Positions 10,022 to 18,014 of a stretch of 36,169 nucleotides of DNA are shown piece by piece. Every line of letters begins with the position of its first letter. The stretch's first letter is position 1. The notes beneath the pieces were generated by a model. That model was given only the letters and a program-made list of their open reading frames with translations, was not told the DNA's origin and did not search any database. Source of the stretch: Rhodospirillales bacterium (GTDB lineage Bacteria > Pseudomonadota > Gammaproteobacteria > Burkholderiales > Burkholderiaceae_D); assembly GCA_903970305.1 (NCBI GenBank), contig CAJCID010000070.1, positions 1 through 36,169 of the forward strand, written 5' to 3'. The position numbers were made by a program, and so were the translations under genes.

Positions 10022-10921
10022 ATGGAATATAGTCCGCCCCCCTTCTTCAAGCAGGGTCCGTCCGCTCGTGCACGCCTGATCTTTTTTTCCGTGATCGCGA
10101 TCACCCTGCTTGTCGCCGATGCCCGCTTTAACGCGCTGGCGACCATTCGCAAGGTCTTGGGCACGGCGCTCTACCCGGTCCAAAGGGGCGTACTCCTGCC
10201 AGGGGATTGGGTGTCCGACGCGGGCCGTTACCTCACCTCACTGCGCGGGATCCAGCACGAAAACGAGGATCTGTTGCGCGAGAAGACCGAACTGGCCGCA
10301 AGGGGCCTTCTGGCCGACCAGCTCAAGGCCGAGAACGCCCAGCTGCGCCAGCTCCTTGAGGCCCGTGGACGCCAGCAAAGCAAATCGATCGCCGCAGAGA
10401 TCCTCTACGAGGCGCGCGATCCCTCGACGCGCCGCGTCGTCGTCGACCGTGGCTCAAGCGATGGCATCACCGCCGGCTTGCCGGTCATCGACGACGCCGG
10501 TGTCGTAGGCCAGGTGACACGGGTCTTTCCCTTCATGTCCGAAGTGACCCTGCTGACCGACAAGGCTCAGGTGATCCCGGTCGAGAACCTGCGTTCGGGG
10601 CTGCGCTCGGTGGCCTCCGGTGGCGGCGAGGGCGGATTGCTCTACCTGCGCTTCATGGCGGCCAACGCGGACATCAAAATGGGCGACACGCTCGTGACCT
10701 CGGGAATCGACGGGATCTACCCTCCTGGACTTCCTGTGGCGCGCGTCGTCAAGATTGAACATAGTGCCGCCTATTCGTTCGCGCAGATTCTTTGCGCGCC
10801 CATCGGAGGGGTTGATCGGAACCGCTATCTGCTGGTCCTGACCCCCGAACCTTTGCCACCCCCTCCTCCTCCGGCGGAGCCGACTCCCGAGCAGCGCCGC
10901 ATCCGCAGGCCCGAGCACTGA
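10022..10921 (+). CDS. mreC: Rod shape-determining protein MreC
   Basis: Bitopic inner-membrane protein of the elongasome that links MreB to the periplasmic synthases. The protein is 299 residues. A single membrane segment near residues 18-35 (ARLIFFSVIAITLLVADARF) is followed by the periplasmic coiled coil (LRGIQHENEDLLREKTELAARGLLADQLKAENAQLRQLLE, about 75-115) and two beta domains with the family motifs DPSTRRVVVDRGSSDGITAGLPVIDDAGVVGQV and GDTLVTSGIDGIYPPGLPVARV. The tail is proline-rich (PLPPPPPPAEPTPEQRR). The start is the ATG at 10022; no normally spaced ribosome site is present. The stop TGA shares its A with the mreD ATG (TGATG). Confidence 0.96.
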   Translation: MEYSPPPFFKQGPSARARLIFFSVIAITLLVADARFNALATIRKVLGTALYPVQRGVLLPGDWVSDAGRYLTSLRGIQHENEDLLREKTELAARGLLADQLKAENAQLRQLLEARGRQQSKSIAAEILYEARDPSTRRVVVDRGSSDGITAGLPVIDDAGVVGQVTRVFPFMSEVTLLTDKAQVIPVENLRSGLRSVASGGGEGGLLYLRFMAANADIKMGDTLVTSGIDGIYPPGLPVARVVKIEHSAAYSFAQILCAPIGGVDRNRYLLVLTPEPLPPPPPPAEPTPEQRRIRRPEH

Positions 10922-11433
10922 TGCAGAATCCGCAATATATCCTGCGGCCGGTCAGTCCGCCGTTCATCGCCTTCTCGCTCGTGACCGCCTTGGTGTTGAA
11001 CTTCCTCCCCTGGGGACACCGCTATTGGATTCCCGATTTCGTCGCGCTGACCCTGGTATTTTGGAACATCCACCAGCCGCGGAAGGTCGGTATCGGACTG
11101 GCCTTTGCGATGGGGCTTCTGATGGATGTTGACGACGCCACCTTGCTCGGCCAGCATGCCTTGGCCTATACGCTGCTGTCCTACGGCGCCATCATGATGC
11201 ACCGACGCATCCTCTGGTTCGGCACGCTCGCCCAGACCGTGCACGTGCTGCCCCTTTTTCTCGTCGCCCAGGCGGCTACTTTTGTGGTGCGCTTCCTCGT
11301 GGAAGGTACATTCCCGGAATGGAGTAGTCCGATCGAGAGCCTGGTTACGGCCGCCCTTTGGCCGCTGGCCACTTGGCTGCTGCTTGCGCCGCAACGCCGA
11401 CCATTGGACCGCGATGAAAACCGGCCGATCTGA
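10921..11433 (+). CDS. mreD: Rod shape-determining membrane protein MreD
   Basis: Small integral membrane partner of MreC in the elongasome. The protein is 170 residues with about five hydrophobic segments: SPPFIAFSLVTALVLNFLPW, FVALTLVFWNIHQP, IGLAFAMGLLMDVDDATLLGQHALAYTLLSY, VLPLFLVAQAATFVVRFLV and LVTAALWPLATWLLL. The PDFVALTLVFWNIHQPRKVGIGLAFAMGLLMD stretch is the recognisable MreD core. It overlaps the mreC stop by one base, so it is translationally coupled. The product is highly divergent in sequence across species; identification rests on topology, core motif and position together. Confidence 0.94.
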   Translation: MQNPQYILRPVSPPFIAFSLVTALVLNFLPWGHRYWIPDFVALTLVFWNIHQPRKVGIGLAFAMGLLMDVDDATLLGQHALAYTLLSYGAIMMHRRILWFGTLAQTVHVLPLFLVAQAATFVVRFLVEGTFPEWSSPIESLVTAALWPLATWLLLAPQRRPLDRDENRPI

Positions 11434-11454
11434 GAGGGCTGGGGTGAAGCGGAC

Positions 11455-13371
11455 GTGACCGAGTTCAAGAATACCGAGCGTGAGTTGCATCTGTTCCGAC
11501 TGCGCCTTGGCGCTGCGGCTGGACTCGTGATTCTGGCCTTTGCTCTTCTGGTCGGCAGGCTCGTCGATCTCCAGGTCATCCGCCATTCGCAGTTTGCTGC
11601 ACAAGCCGAGGAGAACCGGATATCGGTCGTGCCGATCCCGCCGAACCGCGGGCTGATCCTCGATCGCAACGGCGTGGTGCTCGCGCGCAACTACTCCGCC
11701 TACACGCTCGAGATCACCCCCGCCCGTGTCGCGGACCTGGATGCGACGATTGACGCCCTGTCTCAGGTGATCGAGGTCCAGCCGCGCGATCGCAAGCGCT
11801 TTAAGAAGGTCCTCGAGGAGTCGAAGGGACTGGAGAGCGTGCCGATCCGAACCCGCCTGACCGACGAGGAAGTGGCCCGTTTTGCGGCGCAGCACTACCG
11901 CTTTCCGGGAGTCGAAATCCAGGCGCGTCTGTTCCGCCAATACCCGCTCAACGAGGTCGCCGCGCATGTGATCGGCTACATCGGTCGCAAGAGCCAGCGC
12001 GACATCGACGCGCTCTCTGATCGTGAGGACAAGGAAGGTATCGACCTGCTGAGCAACTACCAGGGTACGGATTACATCGGCAAGGAAGGCCTGGAGAAAC
12101 GCTATGAGGAATACCTCCACGGCACCACCGGCTACGAGGAGGTCGAGGTCTCGGCCGGAGGCCATGCGGTCCGGACCCTCTCGAGCACGCCCGCCGTCGC
12201 CGGCAACAACCTGATCCTCTCCCTGGATGTGAAACTGCAGCAAGTGGCCGAGGCGGCCTTCGGCGATCGGCGCGGCGCCCTCGTCGCAATTGAACCCGAT
12301 ACGGGCGACATCCTGGCTTTCGTCTCCCAGCCAGGCTTTGACCCGAACCTCTTCGTCGAGGGTATCGACAGTCAGAACTGGGATGCGCTGAACAATTCGC
12401 CCGATAAACCCCTCATCAATCGGCCTCTGACCGGCGCCTATCCACCGGGCTCGACGTTCAAACCCTTTCTGGCTCTGGCAGCGCTCGAAAATGGCAGGCG
12501 TACGCCCCAATGGGGTTTTAACGACCCGGGCTATTTCATGTTCGCCGGCCACAAGTTCCGCGATGACAAGGAGGGCGGCCATGGCTATGTCGACATGTAT
12601 CGCTCGATCGTCGCCTCGTGCGACACCTACTACTACATGCTCGCCAACGACATGGGGATCGACGCGATCGCAAGCTTCATGAAGCCGTTCGGCTTTGGTC
12701 AGTTGACCGGGATCGATCTCGATGGCGAACGACCGGGGGTCCTGCCCTCGCCTGAATGGAAAAAGCACTACTTCAAGACTCCCGAGCAACAGCGCTGGTA
12801 CGCCGGTGATACTGTGAGCATCGGCATCGGCCAGGGCTACAATGCCTACACACCCCTGCAGATGGCGCACGCCATCGCCACGCTGGCCAATGACGGGGTC
12901 GTGATGACGCCTCATTTGGTGAAGTCGATTGAAAACAGCAAGACTGGGGAGAGGACCTTGACGGTACCGGCCGAGAGTTTCCGGATCAAGCTGCGCGCGC
13001 AGAACCTGCAGGTCATCCGTGATGCGCTGGTGGGTGTCAACAAGGAGGGCACGAGCGCGACCGCCTTCAAGGGGGCGCCCTACACCTCCGGCGGCAAGAC
13101 CGGCACGGCCCAGCTCTTCCAGGTCAAGGAGAACGAAAAATACCGGGAGGGCCATGTCTCCGAGCGCCTGCGAGATCACGCATGGTTTATCGCCTATGCT
13201 CCAGCAGACCATCCGCGCATTGCCTTGGCGGTCTTGGTCGAGAACGGTGGTTTTGGTGCTCAGGCCGCGGCCCCGATCGCGCGTCAGATCTTCGACTACT
13301 TTCTGCTTGGCAAGAAGGGCCCGACCGGTATCAGCCAGCCTGCCCCGGAAATCGAGGTCCACGATGACTGA
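11455..13371 (+). CDS. mrdA: Penicillin-binding protein 2 (peptidoglycan D,D-transpeptidase)
   Basis: Class B penicillin-binding protein that crosslinks peptidoglycan during lateral wall growth together with RodA. The protein is 638 residues, normal for PBP2. It has one membrane anchor at about 18-38 (LRLGAAAGLVILAFALLVGRLVDL), the dimerisation domain with NRGLILDRNGVVLARN, and the transpeptidase domain with the active-site STFK (Ser333-Lys336), SCD (388-390, the PBP2 form of SxN) and KTGT (548-551). The start is GTG at 11455; the only upstream purine-rich stretch is GGGGTGAAG. Its last eight bases overlap the rodA start, so the two are translationally coupled. No inactivating change is visible. 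Confidence 0.97.
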   Translation: MTEFKNTERELHLFRLRLGAAAGLVILAFALLVGRLVDLQVIRHSQFAAQAEENRISVVPIPPNRGLILDRNGVVLARNYSAYTLEITPARVADLDATIDALSQVIEVQPRDRKRFKKVLEESKGLESVPIRTRLTDEEVARFAAQHYRFPGVEIQARLFRQYPLNEVAAHVIGYIGRKSQRDIDALSDREDKEGIDLLSNYQGTDYIGKEGLEKRYEEYLHGTTGYEEVEVSAGGHAVRTLSSTPAVAGNNLILSLDVKLQQVAEAAFGDRRGALVAIEPDTGDILAFVSQPGFDPNLFVEGIDSQNWDALNNSPDKPLINRPLTGAYPPGSTFKPFLALAALENGRRTPQWGFNDPGYFMFAGHKFRDDKEGGHGYVDMYRSIVASCDTYYYMLANDMGIDAIASFMKPFGFGQLTGIDLDGERPGVLPSPEWKKHYFKTPEQQRWYAGDTVSIGIGQGYNAYTPLQMAHAIATLANDGVVMTPHLVKSIENSKTGERTLTVPAESFRIKLRAQNLQVIRDALVGVNKEGTSATAFKGAPYTSGGKTGTAQLFQVKENEKYREGHVSERLRDHAWFIAYAPADHPRIALAVLVENGGFGAQAAAPIARQIFDYFLLGKKGPTGISQPAPEIEVHDD

Positions 13372-14518
13372 GCGACCATGGCAGGTGGAGTTTTGGCGGC
13401 GGTTTCGACCCTACCTGCAGGTCTTCGACGTCCCCCTGCTCGTCATTCTTGGAATCCTGGCAGCGCTCAGTCTGGTGACGGTCTACAGCGCCGGCTATGA
13501 TTTTCCGGGGCGATTCACCGGGCAGATCCGCAACCTCATTGCCGCCTTCCTCATGATGTGGATGCTGGCGCGCGTTCCCCCGCAGTCTCTGATGCGTTTT
13601 GCCGTGCCCATCTACACACTTGGCATCGCGTTGCTGATCGCGGTCGCCCTCTTTGGGACGGTCAAGAAGGGCGCGCGGCGCTGGCTTGATATCGGGCTCG
13701 TAATCCAGCCCTCCGAGGTGATGAAGATCGGCATGCCGCTGATGCTCGCTTGGTATTTCCACAAGCATGAGACGCTGGTGCGCGCACGTGACTTTTTCGC
13801 CGCGGCGGTGCTCCTGGCCATCCCCGTCGGTCTCATCGCCAAACAGCCCGATCTGGGTACAGCGATTCTCGTGCTCGCTACGGGAATCTATGTGATCTAT
13901 TTCGCAGGACTCTCATGGAAACTGATCGCCCCGGTGATTCTGGCAGCCGTGTTGGGCGCCGGCAGCCTCATGTACTTCGGCGATCAGATCTGCGCGCCTG
14001 AAGTCGCCTGGCCGGGCATGCACGATTACCAGAAGCAGCGGATCTGTACCCTGCTCGATCCGACGACCGATCCGCTCGGACGGGGATTCCATACCATTCA
14101 GGCGGCCATCGCGGTCGGATCAGGAGGAGTCACGGGCAAGGGCTATCTCCAAGGTACCCAGGCCCATCTGGAATTCATCCCGGAGCGTACGACCGATTTC
14201 ATCCTTGCGGTCTACGCTGAAGAGTTCGGCCTCGTGGGCAATGTGATCCTGGTCATGCTATACATTGCACTGATCGGGCGAGGCTTCATGATCGCCTTGA
14301 ACGCACCGTCCTATTTCTCGCGACTTCTTGCCGGTGCCATCACGCTGATGTTTTTTACGTATGCCTTCGTCAACATGGGCATGGTCTCCGGGCTCCTGCC
14401 CGTGGTGGGGGTTCCACTCCCCTTCATGAGCTACGGTGGCACCGCGCTGGGTACTCTTGGCGTGGGCGCCGGTATCCTCATGAGCGTGCAGCGGCACCGC
14501 AAATTGATCCAGACCTAA
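13364..14518 (+). CDS. rodA: Elongasome peptidoglycan glycosyltransferase RodA
   Basis: SEDS-family polytopic membrane enzyme that polymerises lipid II into glycan strands with PBP2. The protein is 384 residues, normal length. I set the start at ATG 13364-13366, inside the end of mrdA and seven bases after GAGG; the same frame is open much further upstream, but that is the mrdA shadow. About ten hydrophobic segments are seen. SEDS hallmarks are GARRWLDIGLVIQPSEVMKIGMPLMLAWYF, AKQPDLGTAILVLATG, the large periplasmic loop with QKQRICTLLDPTTDPLGRGFH, GKGYLQGTQAHLEFIPERTTDFILAVYAEEFGLVG and the C-terminal GLLPVVGVPLPFMSYGGTALG. The catalytic acidic residue region (ERTTDF) is intact. Confidence 0.97.
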   Translation: MTERPWQVEFWRRFRPYLQVFDVPLLVILGILAALSLVTVYSAGYDFPGRFTGQIRNLIAAFLMMWMLARVPPQSLMRFAVPIYTLGIALLIAVALFGTVKKGARRWLDIGLVIQPSEVMKIGMPLMLAWYFHKHETLVRARDFFAAAVLLAIPVGLIAKQPDLGTAILVLATGIYVIYFAGLSWKLIAPVILAAVLGAGSLMYFGDQICAPEVAWPGMHDYQKQRICTLLDPTTDPLGRGFHTIQAAIAVGSGGVTGKGYLQGTQAHLEFIPERTTDFILAVYAEEFGLVGNVILVMLYIALIGRGFMIALNAPSYFSRLLAGAITLMFFTYAFVNMGMVSGLLPVVGVPLPFMSYGGTALGTLGVGAGILMSVQRHRKLIQT

Positions 14519-14524
14519 GCGGTC

Positions 14525-15643
14525 ATGCGAGCTCCTACCGTACTGGCACCGACATTGCTCGTCGTGCTGTTCATCCTCGCGGGTTGCGCCTCGACCCCGA
14601 AGAGTCCGCGGACCGTGGCGTCGGGATCGTCTGGCTCGGGAAGACCCGGTGGCTACTATCAGGACGACGGCCCCGGAGACAATCCTCCTGCGAATCTCGA
14701 TCAATTGCCTGATGCGACACCCCGGGTCGAGCCGTATCTGTCCGGTCCGAATCGCGCCTACAACGTCTTTGGCAAGGATTACGTACCCGACACGAGCGAC
14801 CGACCGTTCTTCGAGAGGGGTATCGCGTCCTGGTATGGCCGCAAGTTCAATGGCCAGAAAACCTCGAGTGGCGAAATCTACGACATGTATGCGATGACGG
14901 CCGCCCACCCGACCTTACCCATTCCAAGCTACGCACGCGTGACGAACCCGGCCAACGGCCGTTCGGTGATTGTGCGGATCAACGACCGCGGCCCCTTCCA
15001 TCCGGGCCGGGTGATCGATCTGTCCTACGCGGCAGCCTATCGCTTGGGCTATACCAATGTCGGCAGCACCAGCGTCGAAGTCGAAAGACTCCTGCCGGCG
15101 GATATCGCGGCCGGACGCTTCAACTCGGGTACGGCGGTGGCGCTGGCGCGCGCCCCCACGCCCGCCCCCACGCCCGCGCCTGTCGTGGTCGCACCCTCCG
15201 CCAACCCGGCCCCCCTGCAGACTCCGACAGCAGCGCAGGCGACGCTCGCGACGCGAGGCGCGCCGCCCTTGGGCGCGCAGCCGACGTCTGGCACCACCAC
15301 GCTCGCAACGGACTTGCCGCCCGATCTCGTTCCTGCGGAGTATCTGACTCAGGGCACCGCCGATCCCACGCCCATCGCGGCCAGTTCGGGTCCCGAGGCG
15401 TCCGACTCAGGGCACTATCTGCAGCTCGCGGCCTTTAGGGTTCGCTCTGGCGCTGAGGGTTTCCTGCAGCACCTGACCCGCGAGCTCGACCCCGCTCTCG
15501 CGACGCGATTGCGGATCACGAACTCGGAGAGCTTCTTTAGGGTTCAACTCGGCCCCTACGCCCAGCGCAGCGAGGCCGAGGGTGCTGCGCTCAGGCTGCG
15601 CGATGACCTCGGACTGGCTTCCATGATCGTGACGCCGCACTAG
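14525..15643 (+). CDS. rlpA: Septal ring lytic transglycosylase/lipoprotein RlpA
   Basis: Outer-membrane lipoprotein; family members cleave denuded glycan strands or bind septal peptidoglycan. The protein is 372 residues. Residues 1-22 form a lipoprotein signal with lipobox LAGC (Cys at about 21). A glycine/serine-rich spacer follows, then the double-psi beta-barrel RGIASWYGRKFNGQKTSSGEIYDMYAMTAAHPTLP through VIVRINDRGPFHPGRVIDLSYAAA, where the catalytic-type Asp of NDRGPF is present. An Ala/Pro/Thr-rich linker with tandem APTPAPTPAP leads to a C-terminal SPOR domain (HYLQLAAFRVRSGAEGF to end), which binds peptidoglycan. It starts six bases after the rodA stop and is the last gene of the cluster; the rsmI gene faces it. 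The dacA gene that often follows in related genomes is not here. Confidence 0.95.
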   Translation: MRAPTVLAPTLLVVLFILAGCASTPKSPRTVASGSSGSGRPGGYYQDDGPGDNPPANLDQLPDATPRVEPYLSGPNRAYNVFGKDYVPDTSDRPFFERGIASWYGRKFNGQKTSSGEIYDMYAMTAAHPTLPIPSYARVTNPANGRSVIVRINDRGPFHPGRVIDLSYAAAYRLGYTNVGSTSVEVERLLPADIAAGRFNSGTAVALARAPTPAPTPAPVVVAPSANPAPLQTPTAAQATLATRGAPPLGAQPTSGTTTLATDLPPDLVPAEYLTQGTADPTPIAASSGPEASDSGHYLQLAAFRVRSGAEGFLQHLTRELDPALATRLRITNSESFFRVQLGPYAQRSEAEGAALRLRDDLGLASMIVTPH

Positions 15644-15695
15644 TAGGCTGATTCGAGCCTGGTCGCTCCCGGGCGCGGGCAGCAGGGGCGCGCGT

Positions 15696-16577
15696 TCAGG
15701 CGAGATCCTTCCATGCGAGAGCGCGCGCATAGACGTCCTTCCTCGATGCGCCGGTCAATTCGACGGTCAGGGCGACCGCTTCGGACAGCGGCAGGCACGC
15801 CAGGAGGCGCTGCAGAACCGGCGCAGCGCGTCCCATCTCGTCGGAGGTGTGAGGGGCCCCCTCGAGAATCAGTACGAACTCCCCCCGCTGCCGGTTCGGA
15901 TCGGCGCTGAGCCAAGCACCCGCTTCGCCCAGGCGCATGCGTTCGATGCTTTCGTGGAGCTTGGTCAATTCGCGCGCGATGACGATCGTGCGCTCTGCAC
16001 CGAAGACCCGCTCCAACAGCGCGACAGTGGCGAGGACGCGATGCGGCGCCTCATAGAGCACGATCTGAGCCGGCAGCTCCACAAGGCGCCGGGCGATGCG
16101 CTCGGCCTGAGCCGCGCGCGGGGGCAAGAAGCCCGCGAAATAGAAGGCTCCCTCGGCGAGACCTGCTGCGCTCAGCGCACAGATCGCTGCACTCGCACCC
16201 GGAATGGGGACGACGCGAAATCCCGCACGCAATACGCTGTCGACGAGCTTGGCACCAGGGTCCGATATCGCGGGTGTACCCGCATCGGAAAGGTAGGCGA
16301 TGCGCTCGGAACGGCCGAGCCCTTCAATGATGGTGTTGGCGACCGTGCGCTCGTTGTGCCGATGACCCGCCACGCACGGTTTGTCCAGACCGAAGTGGTC
16401 CAAGAGCCGACGCGCCATGCGCGTGTCCTCGGCGGCAACCCAGTCGGAGCGCATCAGTACGGCCAAGGCCCTCAGGCTGAAGTCCGCGAGATTGCCGATG
16501 GGCGTGGCAACCAGGTAGAGTGTGGCCGCCGGATAATCTTGGTGAACGGCTTCTTCAAGGAGCAAAGCGAGATCCAT
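15696..16577 (-). CDS. rsmI: 16S rRNA (cytidine(1402)-2'-O)-methyltransferase
   Basis: SAM-dependent methyltransferase of the tetrapyrrole-methylase fold; it adds the 2'-O-methyl group on C1402 of 16S rRNA at the decoding site. The protein is 293 residues. Family motifs are [96 protein letters not shown] and [22 protein letters not shown]. The start is ATG 16577-16575; the frame stays open to 16727, and an ATG at 16622 is an alternative. It is divergent from the gmhA-type gene and convergent with rlpA, 52 bp apart. The rsmI/gmhA-diaA/dolP neighbourhood matches E. coli yraL-diaA-dolP, but the intervening lpoA and yraN genes are absent. Confidence 0.96.
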   Translation of the reverse strand: MDLALLLEEAVHQDYPAATLYLVATPIGNLADFSLRALAVLMRSDWVAAEDTRMARRLLDHFGLDKPCVAGHRHNERTVANTIIEGLGRSERIAYLSDAGTPAISDPGAKLVDSVLRAGFRVVPIPGASAAICALSAAGLAEGAFYFAGFLPPRAAQAERIARRLVELPAQIVLYEAPHRVLATVALLERVFGAERTIVIARELTKLHESIERMRLGEAGAWLSADPNRQRGEFVLILEGAPHTSDEMGRAAPVLQRLLACLPLSEAVALTVELTGASRKDVYARALAWKDLA

Positions 16578-16690
16578 GCCCTGATTGTGCCCGGCCGCGG
16601 TGGTGGCGGCAAATGGACGCATCGAGCCAACTCGCCCTGCTCGGGCGAGTCTGTGCCCATCCCCGCCGCGAGCCCATCTTGGGCCAAAGG

Positions 16691-16696
16691 TATAAT
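16691..16696 (+). promoter_or_regulatory. Consensus -10 box (TATAAT) six bases before the gmhA start codon
   Basis: TATAAT at 16691-16696 matches the sigma-70 -10 consensus perfectly. The usual six to seven base distance puts the transcription start at about 16703, the A of the gmhA ATG. No Shine-Dalgarno lies between them. A clear -35 is not seen at 16668-16673. Confidence 0.6.
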
Positions 16697-16702
16697 CGGG
16701 AC

Positions 16703-17293
16703 ATGAGTCTTGGTGAACGCATTGCACGACATTTCGACGACAGCGCGCGCCTGAAGCAGCAGGCGGGGCCGATTTTGGCTGGCGTGATCGCCCAGGCCGT
16801 CGAATTGATGGTCGAAGCGCTGTCGAACGACAACAAGATCCTGGTCTGCGGCAACGGAGGGTCCGCTGCAGACAGCCAGCATTTTGCGGCGGAGCTCATC
16901 GGACGGTTTGAGCGCGAGCGCTTGCCTCTCGCGGCGATCGCGTTGTCGACCGATACCTCGATTCTGACCGCCATCGGCAACGATTACAGTTTCGAGTCCA
17001 TTTTTGCGAAGCAGGTCCAAGGACTAGGTCGATCGGGCGACGTGCTCTTGGCCCTGTCCACCTCAGGTAACTCGGTCAATGTCCTTGCTGCGGTCGAAGC
17101 GGCCCACGAACGCGAGATGCGCGTCATCGCGTTGACCGGCAAGGGGGGCGGGCGCATGAATGAACTGTTGGGCGATGCAGATGTCCACATCTGCGTGCCA
17201 CACGACCGGACTGCTCGAGTGCAGGAGGTCCATTTGTTGGCGCTGCACTGCTTGTGTGACGGTATCGACTGGATGCTTCTGGGAGAAGAGTGA
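16703..17293 (+). CDS. gmhA: SIS-domain phosphoheptose isomerase (GmhA type, DiaA-like locus)
   Basis: Cytosolic SIS-fold isomerase, 196 residues. GmhA converts sedoheptulose 7-phosphate to D-glycero-manno-heptose 7-phosphate for lipopolysaccharide core heptose; its close relative DiaA instead binds DnaA. The SIS phosphate loop is [20 protein letters not shown], and the second loop is [12 protein letters not shown]. The GmhA zinc/catalytic residues are present: His60 and Glu64 (HFAAE), and Gln174 and His182 (QEVHLLALH). E. coli DiaA lacks the Glu, so enzymatic activity is likely, although the gene position (next to dolP, opposite rsmI) is that of diaA. The start ATG fits the family N-terminus. 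A TATAAT lies six bases upstream, pointing to a leaderless message. The stop is directly followed by the ATG of the BON gene. Confidence 0.9.
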   Translation: MSLGERIARHFDDSARLKQQAGPILAGVIAQAVELMVEALSNDNKILVCGNGGSAADSQHFAAELIGRFERERLPLAAIALSTDTSILTAIGNDYSFESIFAKQVQGLGRSGDVLLALSTSGNSVNVLAAVEAAHEREMRVIALTGKGGGRMNELLGDADVHICVPHDRTARVQEVHLLALHCLCDGIDWMLLGEE

Positions 17294-17974
17294 ATGACCT
17301 TTTCATGTAACGTCAGCGCCGCATTGGGGTACGCCCGAACGGTTTCGCAAAGCCCTGGCCTGGCGCGAGCCGCGACCGTCCTGGTTGTCGCGGGACTCAT
17401 TTCATGTCAGCTTGAGGGCTGCTTTCCCGTGATCGCTGGCGGTATTGTTGCAGGAACCTATGCGGCCACCGACCGGCGCTCCTTGGGCGCACAGGCAGAT
17501 GACAAGGTCATCGGCACCAAGGCGGGGAATCAGATCGAATCGGCACTCGGAGATAGCGCCCACGTGAATGTCACGGCCTTCAACCGCAAGGTGCTCCTGA
17601 CCGGCGAGGTGTCGAGTGCGGAGGCGAAAGTGCAGGCCGAGCGAATCGTCAACGGAATCGATACGGTCAACGGGGTGGTCAACGAGCTCGCCGTGTCCGG
17701 TTCGTCATCGTTCACCTCGCGCTCGAGCGATGCCTTCATCACCTCGCAGGTCAAGGCGCGCCTGGTCAACGAGAAGGACATCTATGCCAATGCCTTCAAG
17801 GTCGTCACGGAGCGGGGCACGGTATACCTGATGGGCCGCGTGACGCAGCGCGAAGGGGATTACGCGGCGGATGTCGCGCGCCAGGTCGGCGGAGTTCTGG
17901 CCGTGGTCAAGGTATTCGACTACATCAGCGAGGACGAACTCAAGCAGATGAACACCCAGGCGGCGCCGTCCTGA
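17294..17974 (+). CDS. dolP: BON-domain outer-membrane lipoprotein (DolP-like)
   Basis: Phospholipid-binding BON-domain protein; DolP helps keep the outer membrane intact. The protein is 226 residues. A hydrophobic segment at about 25-40 ends in LEGC (Cys43), a lipobox, followed by FPVIAGGIVAGTYAATDRRSLGAQADDK, typical of the family. Two BON domains follow: IESALGDSAHVNVTAFNRKVLLTGEVSSAEAKVQAERIVNGIDTVNGVVNEL (about 77-130) and ITSQVKARLVNEKDIYANAFKVVTERGTVYLMGRVTQREGDYAADVARQVGGVLAVVKVFDY (about 150-210). The start abuts the gmhA stop, with GGGAG upstream. The N-terminus has about 22 residues before the hydrophobic part, so the true start may be slightly downstream. Confidence 0.9.
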   Translation: MTFSCNVSAALGYARTVSQSPGLARAATVLVVAGLISCQLEGCFPVIAGGIVAGTYAATDRRSLGAQADDKVIGTKAGNQIESALGDSAHVNVTAFNRKVLLTGEVSSAEAKVQAERIVNGIDTVNGVVNELAVSGSSSFTSRSSDAFITSQVKARLVNEKDIYANAFKVVTERGTVYLMGRVTQREGDYAADVARQVGGVLAVVKVFDYISEDELKQMNTQAAPS

Positions 17975-18014
17975 TCGACTCTGCGACTGCTGGAGCTTGG
18001 CCAGGGCCGGCACG

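Noticed and set aside
10825-13362. An 845-codon open frame on the minus strand across mreD and mrdA
   Set aside because: It is antisense to certain genes and arises from GC-rich codon bias; the translation has no domain and no ribosome site.
13019-13363. N-terminal extension of rodA upstream of 13364
   Set aside because: These codons are the out-of-frame shadow of the mrdA transpeptidase domain; the ATG at 13364 has a ribosome site and gives the normal RodA length.
15146-15185. Direct repeat (Ala-Pro-Thr-Pro units) as a mobile or CRISPR-like repeat
   Set aside because: It is the low-complexity linker inside rlpA between the barrel and SPOR domains.
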